Source: Bacteroidota bacterium (GTDB lineage: Bacteria; Bacteroidota; Bacteroidia; JAHEXY01). Taken from it: a stretch of 64,000 nucleotides of DNA. Every line of letters begins with the position of its first letter. Within the stretch, counting starts at the first letter, position 1. A model generated the notes under the pieces. The model made no database searches. It saw nothing but the letters and a program-made list of their open reading frames with translations, and was not told where the DNA came from. The position numbers were made by a program, and so were the translations under genes. Location of the stretch: assembly GCA_023251875.1 (NCBI GenBank), contig JAHEXY010000008.1, positions 124,001-188,000 on the forward strand. The letters are read 5' to 3'. Shown here one piece after another: positions 8,404 to 15,955 of this stretch.

Positions 8404-9756
8404 TTACATTTTTATTTTTGAGCTAAAAACTTGAAAAGCTTTAAACTTTTCTTGAAGGTATTTTTTTCTAGATGCATCTTTAATAATTTCATCAATGGGG
8501 TTGTTGTTATTGCCAATAGGAGAGAAGAGGGGTTCAATAAAATTACTATCAGCAGTTTTGCCACTTAGCCATTGATCATTTCTATACACGTATTTTATTC
8601 CTTCATGTAAAAAACAAAACTGATTGAATTTGTGTTTGGCTAATGTTTTTTCAGAATTATTGTACCAATAACTTTGTAAAAGCGGTAAATTATTTTCTGT
8701 TTCAGAAAATAAAGTTGCTTCTTCATAAGGTAAATTACAAGCATCTAAAATTGATTGATGAATAAATCGAGAGCTTACCGGATAATTTTTAATTTCAGGT
8801 TTTTCATGATTATTCGACAACCAAAAAAGAGGTACTCTATTTCCTGCATCTGTTACATTCGAAAAATGATACAACCAATTTTGTTCTCCAAAATTATCTC
8901 CATGGTCTGAACCAAAAACAACAAGGTTGTTCTTATTCTCATGCTGCTCTTGAATAAAATTATTGATTCCATTCGCTAAAATATTCCAACTTTTTCGCTG
9001 ACGACTTTTGAAAGTTTCTTTATAATGTGGCGTAATGTGCTCTTTTTCACTTTTTAAAAAAGATTGATTTACCATGTGGTAAAGTGAATATACTTCTTTA
9101 AAAGCTCCCCAGCCATTATGTAGGGTATTAAATTGCGGTCCTATGTGGTAAGGGAAATGAGATTCCATAACGTTAATAAAGAAAAAGCATTTTTGATTTT
9201 TAGCCTCATTCTCTTTTAACACCTCTTTTACCCTATTAAAAACATCTTGGTAAGTATTTTGCATCCAGATTTTTGATGCATTTAAGTCTTCTCCTAATTT
9301 TTGTGAAATATAATCTTTAGATAAAAGTCTTTTGCGCATGCGGGGTTTACCAAGCATGAGCAAAATATTGCTTACTATTTTTGATTTTGTGGGAACCTCT
9401 TCCCAAATTTTGTAAACATGATCAAAGCCACGATGCAGTCCAAAAACATTAGTAGTTGCTACATTTGCAGTAACCTGATAAGTATTGTATCCGGCTTTTT
9501 TTAATTTTTCAGCCAGTGTAGGAATATTTTCTCTAATAGCTCTTGTTTGTGCAGTAGCCCCATGCTCATGCGGAACCAATCCGGAAAATAAACTGGCAGT
9601 TGCAGGAAGTGTCCAACAACCACTTGATCGAGCTTGGGTAAAATTTAATGAGTTAGATTGTACATAAGGCATATTAATGCCTTGAGAATGTATAGAGTCA
9701 AACCTTAAACTGTCGGCAATAATTAAAAATATATGTTGGGGGGAGCTTTTGGTCAT
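8404..9756 (-). CDS. Sulfatase / alkaline-phosphatase superfamily protein with non-canonical active site
   Basis: A 450-residue protein without an obvious signal peptide. It starts HIFLIIADSLRFD (metal-ligand Asp15) and later has FGSDHGDNFGEQ, the second metal-binding motif of the sulfatase fold. The nucleophile region reads SSGCWTLPATASLFSG (about 44-59). A formylglycine sulfatase would have C/S-x-P-x-R, but here Cys47 is followed by WTLP with no Arg. It could therefore be a phosphotransferase or phosphodiesterase of the superfamily, perhaps acting on surface glycans. The ATG lies just inside an inverted-repeat element that separates it from ychF, which is read in the same direction. Confidence 0.75.
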   Translation of the reverse strand: MTKSSPQHIFLIIADSLRFDSIHSQGINMPYVQSNSLNFTQARSSGCWTLPATASLFSGLVPHEHGATAQTRAIRENIPTLAEKLKKAGYNTYQVTANVATTNVFGLHRGFDHVYKIWEEVPTKSKIVSNILLMLGKPRMRKRLLSKDYISQKLGEDLNASKIWMQNTYQDVFNRVKEVLKENEAKNQKCFFFINVMESHFPYHIGPQFNTLHNGWGAFKEVYSLYHMVNQSFLKSEKEHITPHYKETFKSRQRKSWNILANGINNFIQEQHENKNNLVVFGSDHGDNFGEQNWLYHFSNVTDAGNRVPLFWLSNNHEKPEIKNYPVSSRFIHQSILDACNLPYEEATLFSETENNLPLLQSYWYNNSEKTLAKHKFNQFCFLHEGIKYVYRNDQWLSGKTADSNFIEPLFSPIGNNNNPIDEIIKDASRKKYLQEKFKAFQVFSSKIKM

Positions 9757-9762
9757 TTTATT

Positions 9763-9858
9763 TTTCTCGCAAAGCCGCTAAGGCGCATAAGAATTATACA
9801 TTATTTACTATAGGGGTATTTTATTTTTCCTTTAGCGCCTCTGCGTCTTTGCGAGAAA
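9763..9858. repeat. Inverted repeat of the GCAAAGACGC family
   Basis: The left arm at 9763-9787 (begins TTTCTCGCAAAGCCGCTAAG) is matched in reverse complement by 9834-9857 (ends CTTTGCGAGAAA), with about three mismatches over 25 bases and a 46-base spacer. It fills the gap between ychF and the sulfatase-like gene. The same motif, GCAGAGGCGCAAAGACGCAG, recurs at 37729-37748 inside the start of a TPR gene. Confidence 0.75.
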
Positions 9859-9865
9859 CGATAAA

Positions 9866-10963
9866 TTACACATTAAACTTAAAATGCATCACATCTCCAT
9901 CTTCAACTACATATTCTTTGCCTTCCATAGCTAATTTACCGGCATCTCTACAAGCACTTTCAGATCCTAATTCTAAGAAATCTTTTAACTTAATTACATC
10001 CGCTTTGATGAATCCTTTTTCAAAATCAGTATGAATAACACCGGCAGCTTGGGGGGCTTTCATGCCTTTTTTTATTGTCCATGCACGAACTTCTTTTACA
10101 CCTGCAGTAAAATAAGTTTGTAAACTCAATAAATAATAAGCTGTTTTAATTAATTTATTTACACCAGGTTCAGCAAGTCCTGCATCTTCAAGAAACATTT
10201 TCCTTTCATCATAACTTTCCAATTCTGCAATTTCTGCTTCCATGGCTGCTGCAATAATAATAACTTGAGCGTTTTCATTTTTTACGGCTACTTTTACGGC
10301 ATCAACATATTTGTTGCCTGTATTAACAGAAGCGACATCAACATTGCAAACATACATTACCGGCTTTTCAGTTAATAACTGCAAATCGGCTGCATAAATT
10401 CTGTTTTCTGCATCAACAGGTACTGAACGTGCAGACTGGCCAGATTCTAAATGTTTTTTATAAACAGATAAAACCTCAACTGTTTTGGCAGCATCTTTAT
10501 CACCTGTTTTAATTAATTTTTGAGAACGATCTAGTTTTTTCTCTACGCTTTCTAAGTCTTTTAATTGTAATTCAGTATCAATAATTTCTTTATCACGAAC
10601 AGGGTTTACAGATCCATCAACATGAATAACATTGTTATCATCAAAACATCTTAATACATGTAAAATAGCATCAGTTTCACGAATATTTGCTAAAAATTTA
10701 TTTCCTAATCCCTCTCCTTTACTAGCACCTTTTACAAGACCGGCAATGTCAACAATTTCAACTGTGGTGGGTACTACTCTTTCTGGCTTTACAATGACTT
10801 CTAGTTTAGCCAAACGCTCATCAGGAACAGTTATTACACCAATATTAGGTTCTATTGTACAAAAAGGGAAATTAGCGGCTTGCGCTTTTGCATTTGATAA
10901 GCAATTAAACAATGTTGATTTGCCTACATTGGGTAACCCAACGATTCCACACTTTAAACTCAT
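9866..10963 (-). CDS. ychF: Ribosome-associated GTPase/ATPase YchF
   Basis: A 365-residue protein, the usual YchF/OLA1 length. The P-loop GLPNVGKS lies at residues 8-15, the switch region VDIAGLVKGASKGEGLGNKFL follows, and the C-terminus is a TGS domain ending in VMHFKFNV. YchF binds ATP in preference to GTP and associates with the ribosome; it is linked to stress responses and translation control. It starts with ATG at 10963 below a perfect TAnnTTTG -7 element at 10983-10990. This gene is nearly universal and not informative about niche. Confidence 0.96.
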   Translation of the reverse strand: MSLKCGIVGLPNVGKSTLFNCLSNAKAQAANFPFCTIEPNIGVITVPDERLAKLEVIVKPERVVPTTVEIVDIAGLVKGASKGEGLGNKFLANIRETDAILHVLRCFDDNNVIHVDGSVNPVRDKEIIDTELQLKDLESVEKKLDRSQKLIKTGDKDAAKTVEVLSVYKKHLESGQSARSVPVDAENRIYAADLQLLTEKPVMYVCNVDVASVNTGNKYVDAVKVAVKNENAQVIIIAAAMEAEIAELESYDERKMFLEDAGLAEPGVNKLIKTAYYLLSLQTYFTAGVKEVRAWTIKKGMKAPQAAGVIHTDFEKGFIKADVIKLKDFLELGSESACRDAGKLAMEGKEYVVEDGDVMHFKFNV

Positions 10964-10982
10964 TTATTAAAATTTTAGGCTG

Positions 10983-10990
10983 CAAATATA
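10983..10990 (-). promoter_or_regulatory. -7 promoter element for ychF
   Basis: On the minus strand this reads TATATTTG, an exact fit to the Bacteroidota -7 consensus TAnnTTTG. It ends 19 bases upstream of the ychF ATG, giving a short leader. No clear TTG -33 box is seen at the expected distance. Confidence 0.55.
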
Positions 10991-11007
10991 CGATTATTTA
11001 CTCGGCT

Positions 11008-11033
11008 GTTATGCTGAGCATAGTCGAAATATT
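11008..11033. repeat. Short dispersed repeat, GCTGAGCATAGTCGAA type
   Basis: GTTATGCTGAGCATAGTCGAAATATT contains ATGCTGAGCAT, an 11-base palindrome, followed by AGTCGAA. It resembles a dispersed repeat I recall from several Bacteroidota genomes. It lies between ychF and the dienoyl-CoA reductase gene, upstream of the ychF promoter. There is a single copy in this window. Confidence 0.4.
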
Positions 11034-11060
11034 ATGTGTGAAGATAATTTTTAAGAATTT

Positions 11061-11933
11061 TTATTTTCCGGATCTCACCTGTTTTTCAATGGCATCCCAC
11101 ATTTTGTTTGGAATTTGCTCCATAGCTGTAAATTCTCCTGCTCCATGAATCCATTCTCCTCCATCAATGGTTATTACTTCTCCATTTACAAAAGCAGAAA
11201 AATCTGAAACAAGGTAAGCTGCTAGATTGGCTAATTCTTGGTGATGGCCAAATCTACCAAGTGGAATGCGCTTAAGCGGATCAATTTTTTTTGCTACTTC
11301 TTCAGGAAATAATCTTGCCCAAGCCCCTTCTGTTGGAAAGGGCCCCGGTGCAATAGCATTTAATCTAATTCCGTATTTACCCCATTCAGCAGCGAGTGAG
11401 CGTGTAAGTGCAAGCACTCCTGCTTTGCCACAAGCAGATGGCGCTACAAAACCTGATCCTGTCCATGCATAAGTAGTTACAATGCTTAATACATTGCCCG
11501 GTATTTTTTGTTCAATCCATTGTTTGCCCAAGGCAAGCGTACAATTATAGCTTCCTCTTAAAACTATATCCACTACAACGTCAAAAGCTTTATGGCTTAA
11601 TCTTTCGGTAGGACTAATAAAATTTCCTGCTGCATTATTTACCAAAACATTTATAGGTCCAAATTTTTCTTGCCCTAATTTAATTGCATTTTCTACTTCT
11701 TCATATTTTCTAATATCACATCCTACTGCTAAAATGGTATCAAACCCTGTTTCTTTTTTGAGTTCTTCAACTGTTTTATCCAATACATCTTTTTTTCTGC
11801 TAGAGATAATTACGTTTGCGCCCAAACTCATAAAATATTTACTCATCGAGCGGCCTAAGCCCGTTCCACCTCCCGTTATAAGAATTGTTTTTCCTTTTAA
11901 AGAACCATCTTTTAGCATTGAATCAGTATACAT
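11061..11933 (-). CDS. SDR-family 2,4-dienoyl-CoA reductase-like enzyme
   Basis: A 290-residue SDR with the cofactor motif TGGGTGLG (20-27) and NNAAG (99-103). The usual YxxxK is replaced by SACGK (167-171) within APSACGKAGV, followed by LAAEWGKYGIRLN and PGPFPTEGAW. That pattern is typical of the DECR branch (mammalian DECR1-like), which uses a different catalytic Tyr to reduce 2,4-dienoyl-CoA in unsaturated fatty acid beta-oxidation. The protein is probably cytoplasmic and NADPH-dependent. No other beta-oxidation genes are adjacent. Downstream of the UspA gene on the same strand with a 16-base gap, so possibly co-transcribed. Confidence 0.82.
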   Translation of the reverse strand: MYTDSMLKDGSLKGKTILITGGGTGLGRSMSKYFMSLGANVIISSRKKDVLDKTVEELKKETGFDTILAVGCDIRKYEEVENAIKLGQEKFGPINVLVNNAAGNFISPTERLSHKAFDVVVDIVLRGSYNCTLALGKQWIEQKIPGNVLSIVTTYAWTGSGFVAPSACGKAGVLALTRSLAAEWGKYGIRLNAIAPGPFPTEGAWARLFPEEVAKKIDPLKRIPLGRFGHHQELANLAAYLVSDFSAFVNGEVITIDGGEWIHGAGEFTAMEQIPNKMWDAIEKQVRSGK

Positions 11934-11949
11934 GGGTTGAGTTTTTAAA

Positions 11950-12777
11950 TTAAAATTGTGTGAAAGAAGTATAATTAGCTTTTGGCGGTCTAATGCTTAA
12001 TACCGGAATATCTGAAAAATTAATAATTTGCTGAGCTGTTGTTCCAATTAAATATTCGTCAATGTCGAGTTCCTCTTTAGTCATAATTAAAATTAAATCG
12101 GCTTCAATTTTTTCAGCATAGTCAACAACTAAATGGGCAATTTTACTTCCTGAAATTTTATCGAGCGTACATTTTATGCCTTTATCTTCAATCATTTTTC
12201 TGGTTTGAGAAGCGTATTGCATAATTCTGGCTTCATATTCTTTATTCTCAATAATCATAACAGCTCTTATGGTTGAACCAAAATACTCTGCCATTTCAAT
12301 AGCTTTACTAACCTTTACGCGAGTTTCTTTAGTAAAATCAAGTGGAAGAAGAATATTTTTACAACCTTCTCTATGTTGTTTTCCTTTTATAGTAATAACC
12401 GGACATGGAGATAAACGAACCAATCGCAAGGTATTATGGCCAATAAAAGCTGTTAAGCCTTTGGTTCCATTAAAACCAATAACCATAAATTTTGCTTTAA
12501 TTTTTTCTGCTACCTTAATAATTTCATCATATACTTTACCCTGTTCAATAAGGTATTCAGCATCTATTTTATGTTCACTTTTTATTTCTGCAACCTTTTT
12601 TTCAAGGGTAGTTTTAATTTCAAATAATTTAACATCACTATCACTTCCTTTATAATTTACATAGAGTAAAGTAATGGTTGAATTTGAATAACGTGCAAGG
12701 TTATAGGTTTGACTCAATGCTACAAGAGATTGTTCAGAGAAATCAATCGGAACTAGAATTTTTCTACTATCAGACAT
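11950..12777 (-). CDS. Tandem universal stress protein (two UspA domains)
   Basis: A 275-residue protein made of two UspA domains (about 5-140 and 145-270). The first opens RKILVPIDFSEQSLVAL and closes with VIGFNGTKGLTAFIGHNTLRLVRLSPCPVITI. That segment resembles the ATP-binding G-2x-G-9x-G-S/T loop, but the last Ser/Thr is not exact. The second domain, beginning NILLPLDFTKET, has a weaker loop. Such tandem proteins are common in Bacteroidota and respond to starvation or redox stress. It lies just upstream of the dienoyl-CoA reductase gene on the same strand. Confidence 0.85.
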   Translation of the reverse strand: MSDSRKILVPIDFSEQSLVALSQTYNLARYSNSTITLLYVNYKGSDSDVKLFEIKTTLEKKVAEIKSEHKIDAEYLIEQGKVYDEIIKVAEKIKAKFMVIGFNGTKGLTAFIGHNTLRLVRLSPCPVITIKGKQHREGCKNILLPLDFTKETRVKVSKAIEMAEYFGSTIRAVMIIENKEYEARIMQYASQTRKMIEDKGIKCTLDKISGSKIAHLVVDYAEKIEADLILIMTKEELDIDEYLIGTTAQQIINFSDIPVLSIRPPKANYTSFTQF

Positions 12778-12903
12778 ACAGGAGTGTTTTGAAGGTGCAA
12801 ATATATTAACTTAAATGGTTTATAAGATAATTAACATCGGGCAAAAATAAAATCTCTTTTACAAAATACTTTTTTATATACCCCATTTGTTTGTTACTTT
12901 TAT

Positions 12904-12921
12904 ACCCAATTATAGTTGGGT
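12904..12921. promoter_or_regulatory. Small palindrome upstream of cdd
   Basis: ACCCAA (12904-12909) pairs with TTGGGT (12916-12921) across six bases, 60 bases before the cdd ATG in a 203-base divergent spacer. No T-tract follows. It could be an operator, but it is short enough to be chance. Confidence 0.25.
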
Positions 12922-12980
12922 GTTGTTTATTATTGCAATTTCGAACACCATACAACCAATAACCAACAACAAATTTAAAA

Positions 12981-13472
12981 ATGCAAAAAACAGTTCAAAC
13001 TACTTATGCCGAATTTAATTCAGTTGAAGAGCTGGATAAAAATGATCAATTGCTTGTTGCTAAAGCTAAGGAGGCGGCTGATTTAGCTTATGCACCTTAT
13101 TCCGATTTTTATGTGGGTTCTTCAATAGAGCTTGAAAATGGAGTTGTGGTTACAGGTAATAACCAAGAAAATGTGGCCTATCCATCGGGCTTGTGTGCAG
13201 AACGAGTTGCTATTTTTGCTGCCGGTGCTCACTATCCTAAAACTCCTATTAAAACAGTAGTAGTAACAGCAAAATCAAAATCATTTGAAGTGCATGAACC
13301 TATTTCTCCTTGTGGCGCATGTAGACAAGTATTAGCAGAATATGAAGTGAGGTACGGAAAAAATATTCGTGTAATTATGACCGGAGAAATTGGGAAAGTG
13401 AGAATTATCAATAGTATTTCTGCTTTGTTACCTCTGATGTTTAATTCGGATGGGTTGAGAAAGAGAAATTAG
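12981..13472 (+). CDS. cdd: Cytidine deaminase
   Basis: A 163-residue protein slightly longer than the homotetrameric type (about 130-140) because of a 25-residue N-terminal extension. Zinc and catalytic motifs are present: GLCAERVAIF (Cys-Ala-Glu proton shuttle) and PCGACRQVLAE (two zinc Cys). It deaminates cytidine and deoxycytidine to uridine forms in pyrimidine salvage. It starts with ATG and is divergent from the UspA gene. A cluster of AGCTAATTAGC repeats starts at the stop codon and separates it from pdhA. Confidence 0.93.
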   Translation: MQKTVQTTYAEFNSVEELDKNDQLLVAKAKEAADLAYAPYSDFYVGSSIELENGVVVTGNNQENVAYPSGLCAERVAIFAAGAHYPKTPIKTVVVTAKSKSFEVHEPISPCGACRQVLAEYEVRYGKNIRVIMTGEIGKVRIINSISALLPLMFNSDGLRKRN

Positions 13473-13549
13473 CTGATTAGCAGATGTGGTAATTAGCTAA
13501 TTAAAATTCCCATCAGCTAATTAGCTAATCATTAAATTAGCTAATTATT
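13468..13549. repeat. AGCTAATTAGC repeat cluster (copy 1)
   Basis: Repeated, partly palindromic units AATTAGCTAATT, CAGCTAATTAGCTAATC and ATTAGCTAATT fill the cdd-pdhA spacer. Similar sequence follows pdhA (14569-14605) and alaS (60421-60452). AGCT-centred self-complementary units could form several alternative hairpins. Confidence 0.65.
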
Positions 13550-13569
13550 TATAGTGAAATATAAAAAGT

Positions 13570-14565
13570 ATGTCGAAAACTAAATTTACTAAACAAACTT
13601 ACTTGACTTGGTACGAACAAATGTTGCTGTTACGCAGATTTGAAGAAAAAGCCGGTCAATTGTATATTCAACAAAAAATACGTGGTTTTTGTCATTTGTA
13701 TATTGGGCAAGAGGCTCTTTTAGCCGGAGCTGTTTCTGCAACAACCAGAGAAGATAATTATATTACAGCTTATCGCGATCATGCACATCCTATAATTCTT
13801 GGTGTTTCTCCAGGAGAAGTAATGGCCGAATTATATGGTAAAATTACCGGTTGCTCAAAAGGCAAAGGAGGATCGATGCACATGTTTTCTAAAAAGTATC
13901 ATTTTTTTGGTGGACATGGTATTGTTGGCGGACAAGTACCGCTAGGCGCAGGGATTGCTTTTGCAGAACAATACAAAGGCACAAAAAATGTAACACTTTG
14001 CTATATGGGTGATGGAGCTGTACGCCAAGGTGCTTTTCATGAGGCATTGAATATGGCCATGAGTTGGAAATTGCCTGTGATATTTATTATTGAAAATAAT
14101 TTTTATGCCATGGGCACTTCTGTTGCGCGTACCAGTAACGTAACGGATTTACATAAATTAGGCTTTGCTTATGAAATGCCTTCTGAATCTGTTGATGGAA
14201 TGAGTTGTGAAGCTGTTCATGAAGCCATTGAAAAAGCTGTAACAAGAGCACGAAATGGCGAAGGCCCAAGTTTGCTTGAAATGAATACCTACCGTTATCG
14301 TGGACACTCTATGAGTGACCCAGCAAAATACCGCACCAAAGAAGAAGTAGAAAAATACAAAGCCCAAGATCCTATTCAACAAGTTGCAGAAACCATTAAG
14401 AAAAATAAATTTGCTACTGATGCAGAACTAGAAGCCATTGAACAAAAAGTGATGCAAGAAGTAGAAGCTGCAGTTAAATTTGCTGAAGAATCTTCTTTTC
14501 CTACTGCTGATGAATTATACAAAGATGTGTATGCGCAGGAAGATTATCCGTTTATTATGGAGTAA
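13570..14565 (+). CDS. pdhA: Pyruvate dehydrogenase E1 component, alpha subunit
   Basis: A 331-residue protein of the usual E1-alpha length. The thiamine diphosphate motif runs from GDGAVRQG through ENNFYAMGTS, and the phosphorylation-loop region YRYRGHSMSDPAKYR is clear. With E1-beta it decarboxylates pyruvate and passes the acetyl group to lipoyl-E2. The beta subunit gene is not adjacent, so the complex genes are dispersed here, as seen in some Bacteroidota. AGCTAATTAGC repeats flank the gene on both sides. Branched-chain 2-oxoacid specificity cannot be excluded, but the sequence fits PdhA well. Confidence 0.9.
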   Translation: MSKTKFTKQTYLTWYEQMLLLRRFEEKAGQLYIQQKIRGFCHLYIGQEALLAGAVSATTREDNYITAYRDHAHPIILGVSPGEVMAELYGKITGCSKGKGGSMHMFSKKYHFFGGHGIVGGQVPLGAGIAFAEQYKGTKNVTLCYMGDGAVRQGAFHEALNMAMSWKLPVIFIIENNFYAMGTSVARTSNVTDLHKLGFAYEMPSESVDGMSCEAVHEAIEKAVTRARNGEGPSLLEMNTYRYRGHSMSDPAKYRTKEEVEKYKAQDPIQQVAETIKKNKFATDAELEAIEQKVMQEVEAAVKFAEESSFPTADELYKDVYAQEDYPFIME

Positions 14566-14568
14566 ATT

Positions 14569-14605
14569 CAATTAGCTAATTAGCTGATGAGTTGATTAGC
14601 TAATG
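14569..14605. repeat. AGCTAATTAGC repeat cluster (copy 2)
   Basis: CAATTAGCTAATTAGCTGAT followed by GAGTTGATTAGCTAATG, directly after pdhA. Same family as 13468-13549. Confidence 0.6.
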
Positions 14606-14625
14606 AAAAAATTAAATAGAAAATT

Positions 14626-15300
14626 ATGCACTATCTCTTTACTTTTATTGGACTACTATTTTCTCTTTATTCATATTCTATTAAGCAAGATACGCTCATT
14701 TTTTGTCAAAAAGGAGAATTAATGTTTGAAAATAGCTATAGTTTCATTGTTAATAATTATGAATCTTTTAATTCATATAAAGCTCTTGGCAGATTTATTC
14801 ATTTAGCCAGTACTGATGATGGTCAAAGTTGGTATGGCAATGGAACTTTTGTAAAAAAGGGGCAAAAAATTATATTAAGTTATTCCAATATTAATGAATA
14901 TTATGATATTCATACATCAACAAATAAAACCAATTCAGATTCGATCAATTTTCAAATATTAATTGATAATGAAGTTGGCTTTTTTACTGGTATTAAACAA
15001 GTCATAGCAAAAGATACTAATCAGTATCTTTGTGATTCAGAAGGTAAAATTGAAATACCGAAACTTAACAAAAATGAGCAATACTATCTTTTACCAACTA
15101 ATTTTAAGTTAGATTTCATTTCAGATTCAATAGATAACATAAGCCTAAACATTAAATGTTTTGCAACTAATTTTATTCATGATAAAACTGAAATTGTAAG
15201 AAAAAGAAATGGGAAAAGTATTATTGCACCGGCAATGTTTGTTAAAAGTAAAAGAAAAGAATTTATTTTAGTTTTAGCAAAGAGTAACCAATGTAGATAA
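14626..15300 (+). CDS. Secreted protein of unknown function
   Basis: 224 residues starting with ATG. The first 18 residues (MHYLFTFIGLLFSLYSYS) look like a weak signal peptide, then a Ser/Asn-rich, aromatic-rich body. A central strand-rich region (about 60-130) contains NGTFVKKGQKIILSYSN. I recognise no catalytic motif or family. The codon use is ordinary for the window and the reading frame is long, so it is probably real. It lies between pdhA and a toxin-antitoxin-like pair, in a stretch that looks accessory. Confidence 0.55.
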   Translation: MHYLFTFIGLLFSLYSYSIKQDTLIFCQKGELMFENSYSFIVNNYESFNSYKALGRFIHLASTDDGQSWYGNGTFVKKGQKIILSYSNINEYYDIHTSTNKTNSDSINFQILIDNEVGFFTGIKQVIAKDTNQYLCDSEGKIEIPKLNKNEQYYLLPTNFKLDFISDSIDNISLNIKCFATNFIHDKTEIVRKRNGKSIIAPAMFVKSKRKEFILVLAKSNQCR

Positions 15301-15366
15301 TGACTTTTGCTTTTGAATAGTTATTCAGTAAATTTTATCTTTATTTTTTATAAAATATATCCAAAT

Positions 15367-15579
15367 ATGGGAACAATGCTTATACAATTTACCAATGAAA
15401 AAGCACTTAAGCTTTTGTATGATTTAGAAGAATTGAACTTAATTAAGGTTATAAAAGAAAATGTGGTCGCCAAGAAAGTTAAACTTTCTGATAAGTATAA
15501 AGGCATCCTTACAAAAAAAGAAGGAGAAAAACTGAATAAACACATCAAACAAATTAGAGGTGAATGGGACAATATCTAA
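15367..15579 (+). CDS. Antitoxin-like small protein (VapB-like partner)
   Basis: A 70-residue charged protein starting at the ATG at 15367; the reading frame is open upstream to a TTG at 15307, but that adds an unlikely hydrophobic N-terminus. It contains ALKLLYDLEELNLIKV and ends in a Lys-rich helix (KEGEKLNKHIKQIRGEW). It overlaps the following PIN-domain gene by 16 bases, the usual translational coupling of antitoxin then toxin. Proteins of this small type regularly precede PIN toxins in Bacteroidota. It shows no clear AbrB, MetJ or Phd fold by eye, so the antitoxin call rests on position and size. Confidence 0.7.
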   Translation: MGTMLIQFTNEKALKLLYDLEELNLIKVIKENVVAKKVKLSDKYKGILTKKEGEKLNKHIKQIRGEWDNI

Positions 15580-15947
15580 TTGATACCAATATAGTTTCAG
15601 ATTATTTTACTTCGAGTATTCCTTCTGATGGAATGTTATTTATGGGTTCTGTTATTGATGCTATTCCTAATTTATCTATTATCACTCAAATAGAGCTTTT
15701 ATGTTGGAAAACGGAAAAAAGCTTGGAGCATAAAATTGAGAATTTTATAATGGATAGTACTATTTTAGATATTGACTCTGAAGTTGTAAAACTTTGCGTT
15801 AAAATACGTAAGAATAAAAAAATAAAAACTCCTGACGCCATTATAGCTGCTACTGCATTAGCTAATAACTATATCCTTATCACAAATAATGAAATTGATT
15901 TTAAACATATTAAGGGTTTGAAAATTCAAAATCCACATCGTTTGTAG
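15564..15947 (+). CDS. PIN-domain ribonuclease toxin (VapC-like)
   Basis: A 127-residue PIN protein. The acidic quartet is visible: Asp7 in YLIDTNIVSDYF, Glu44 in ITQIELLCW, Asp91 in TPDAIIAATAL, and Asp112 near ITNNEIDF. VapC toxins cut tRNA or rRNA using Mg2+ and are held inactive by the partner. The start overlaps the upstream gene by 16 bases. It runs into the 3' end of metZ, which is on the opposite strand 8 bases away. Confidence 0.88.
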   Translation: MGQYLIDTNIVSDYFTSSIPSDGMLFMGSVIDAIPNLSIITQIELLCWKTEKSLEHKIENFIMDSTILDIDSEVVKLCVKIRKNKKIKTPDAIIAATALANNYILITNNEIDFKHIKGLKIQNPHRL

Positions 15948-15955
15948 TTCAGGAA

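Noticed and set aside
12269-12655. Plus-strand open frame of 128 residues opposite the UspA gene
   Set aside because: No family match by eye. The minus-strand tandem UspA reading is clear over the whole interval.
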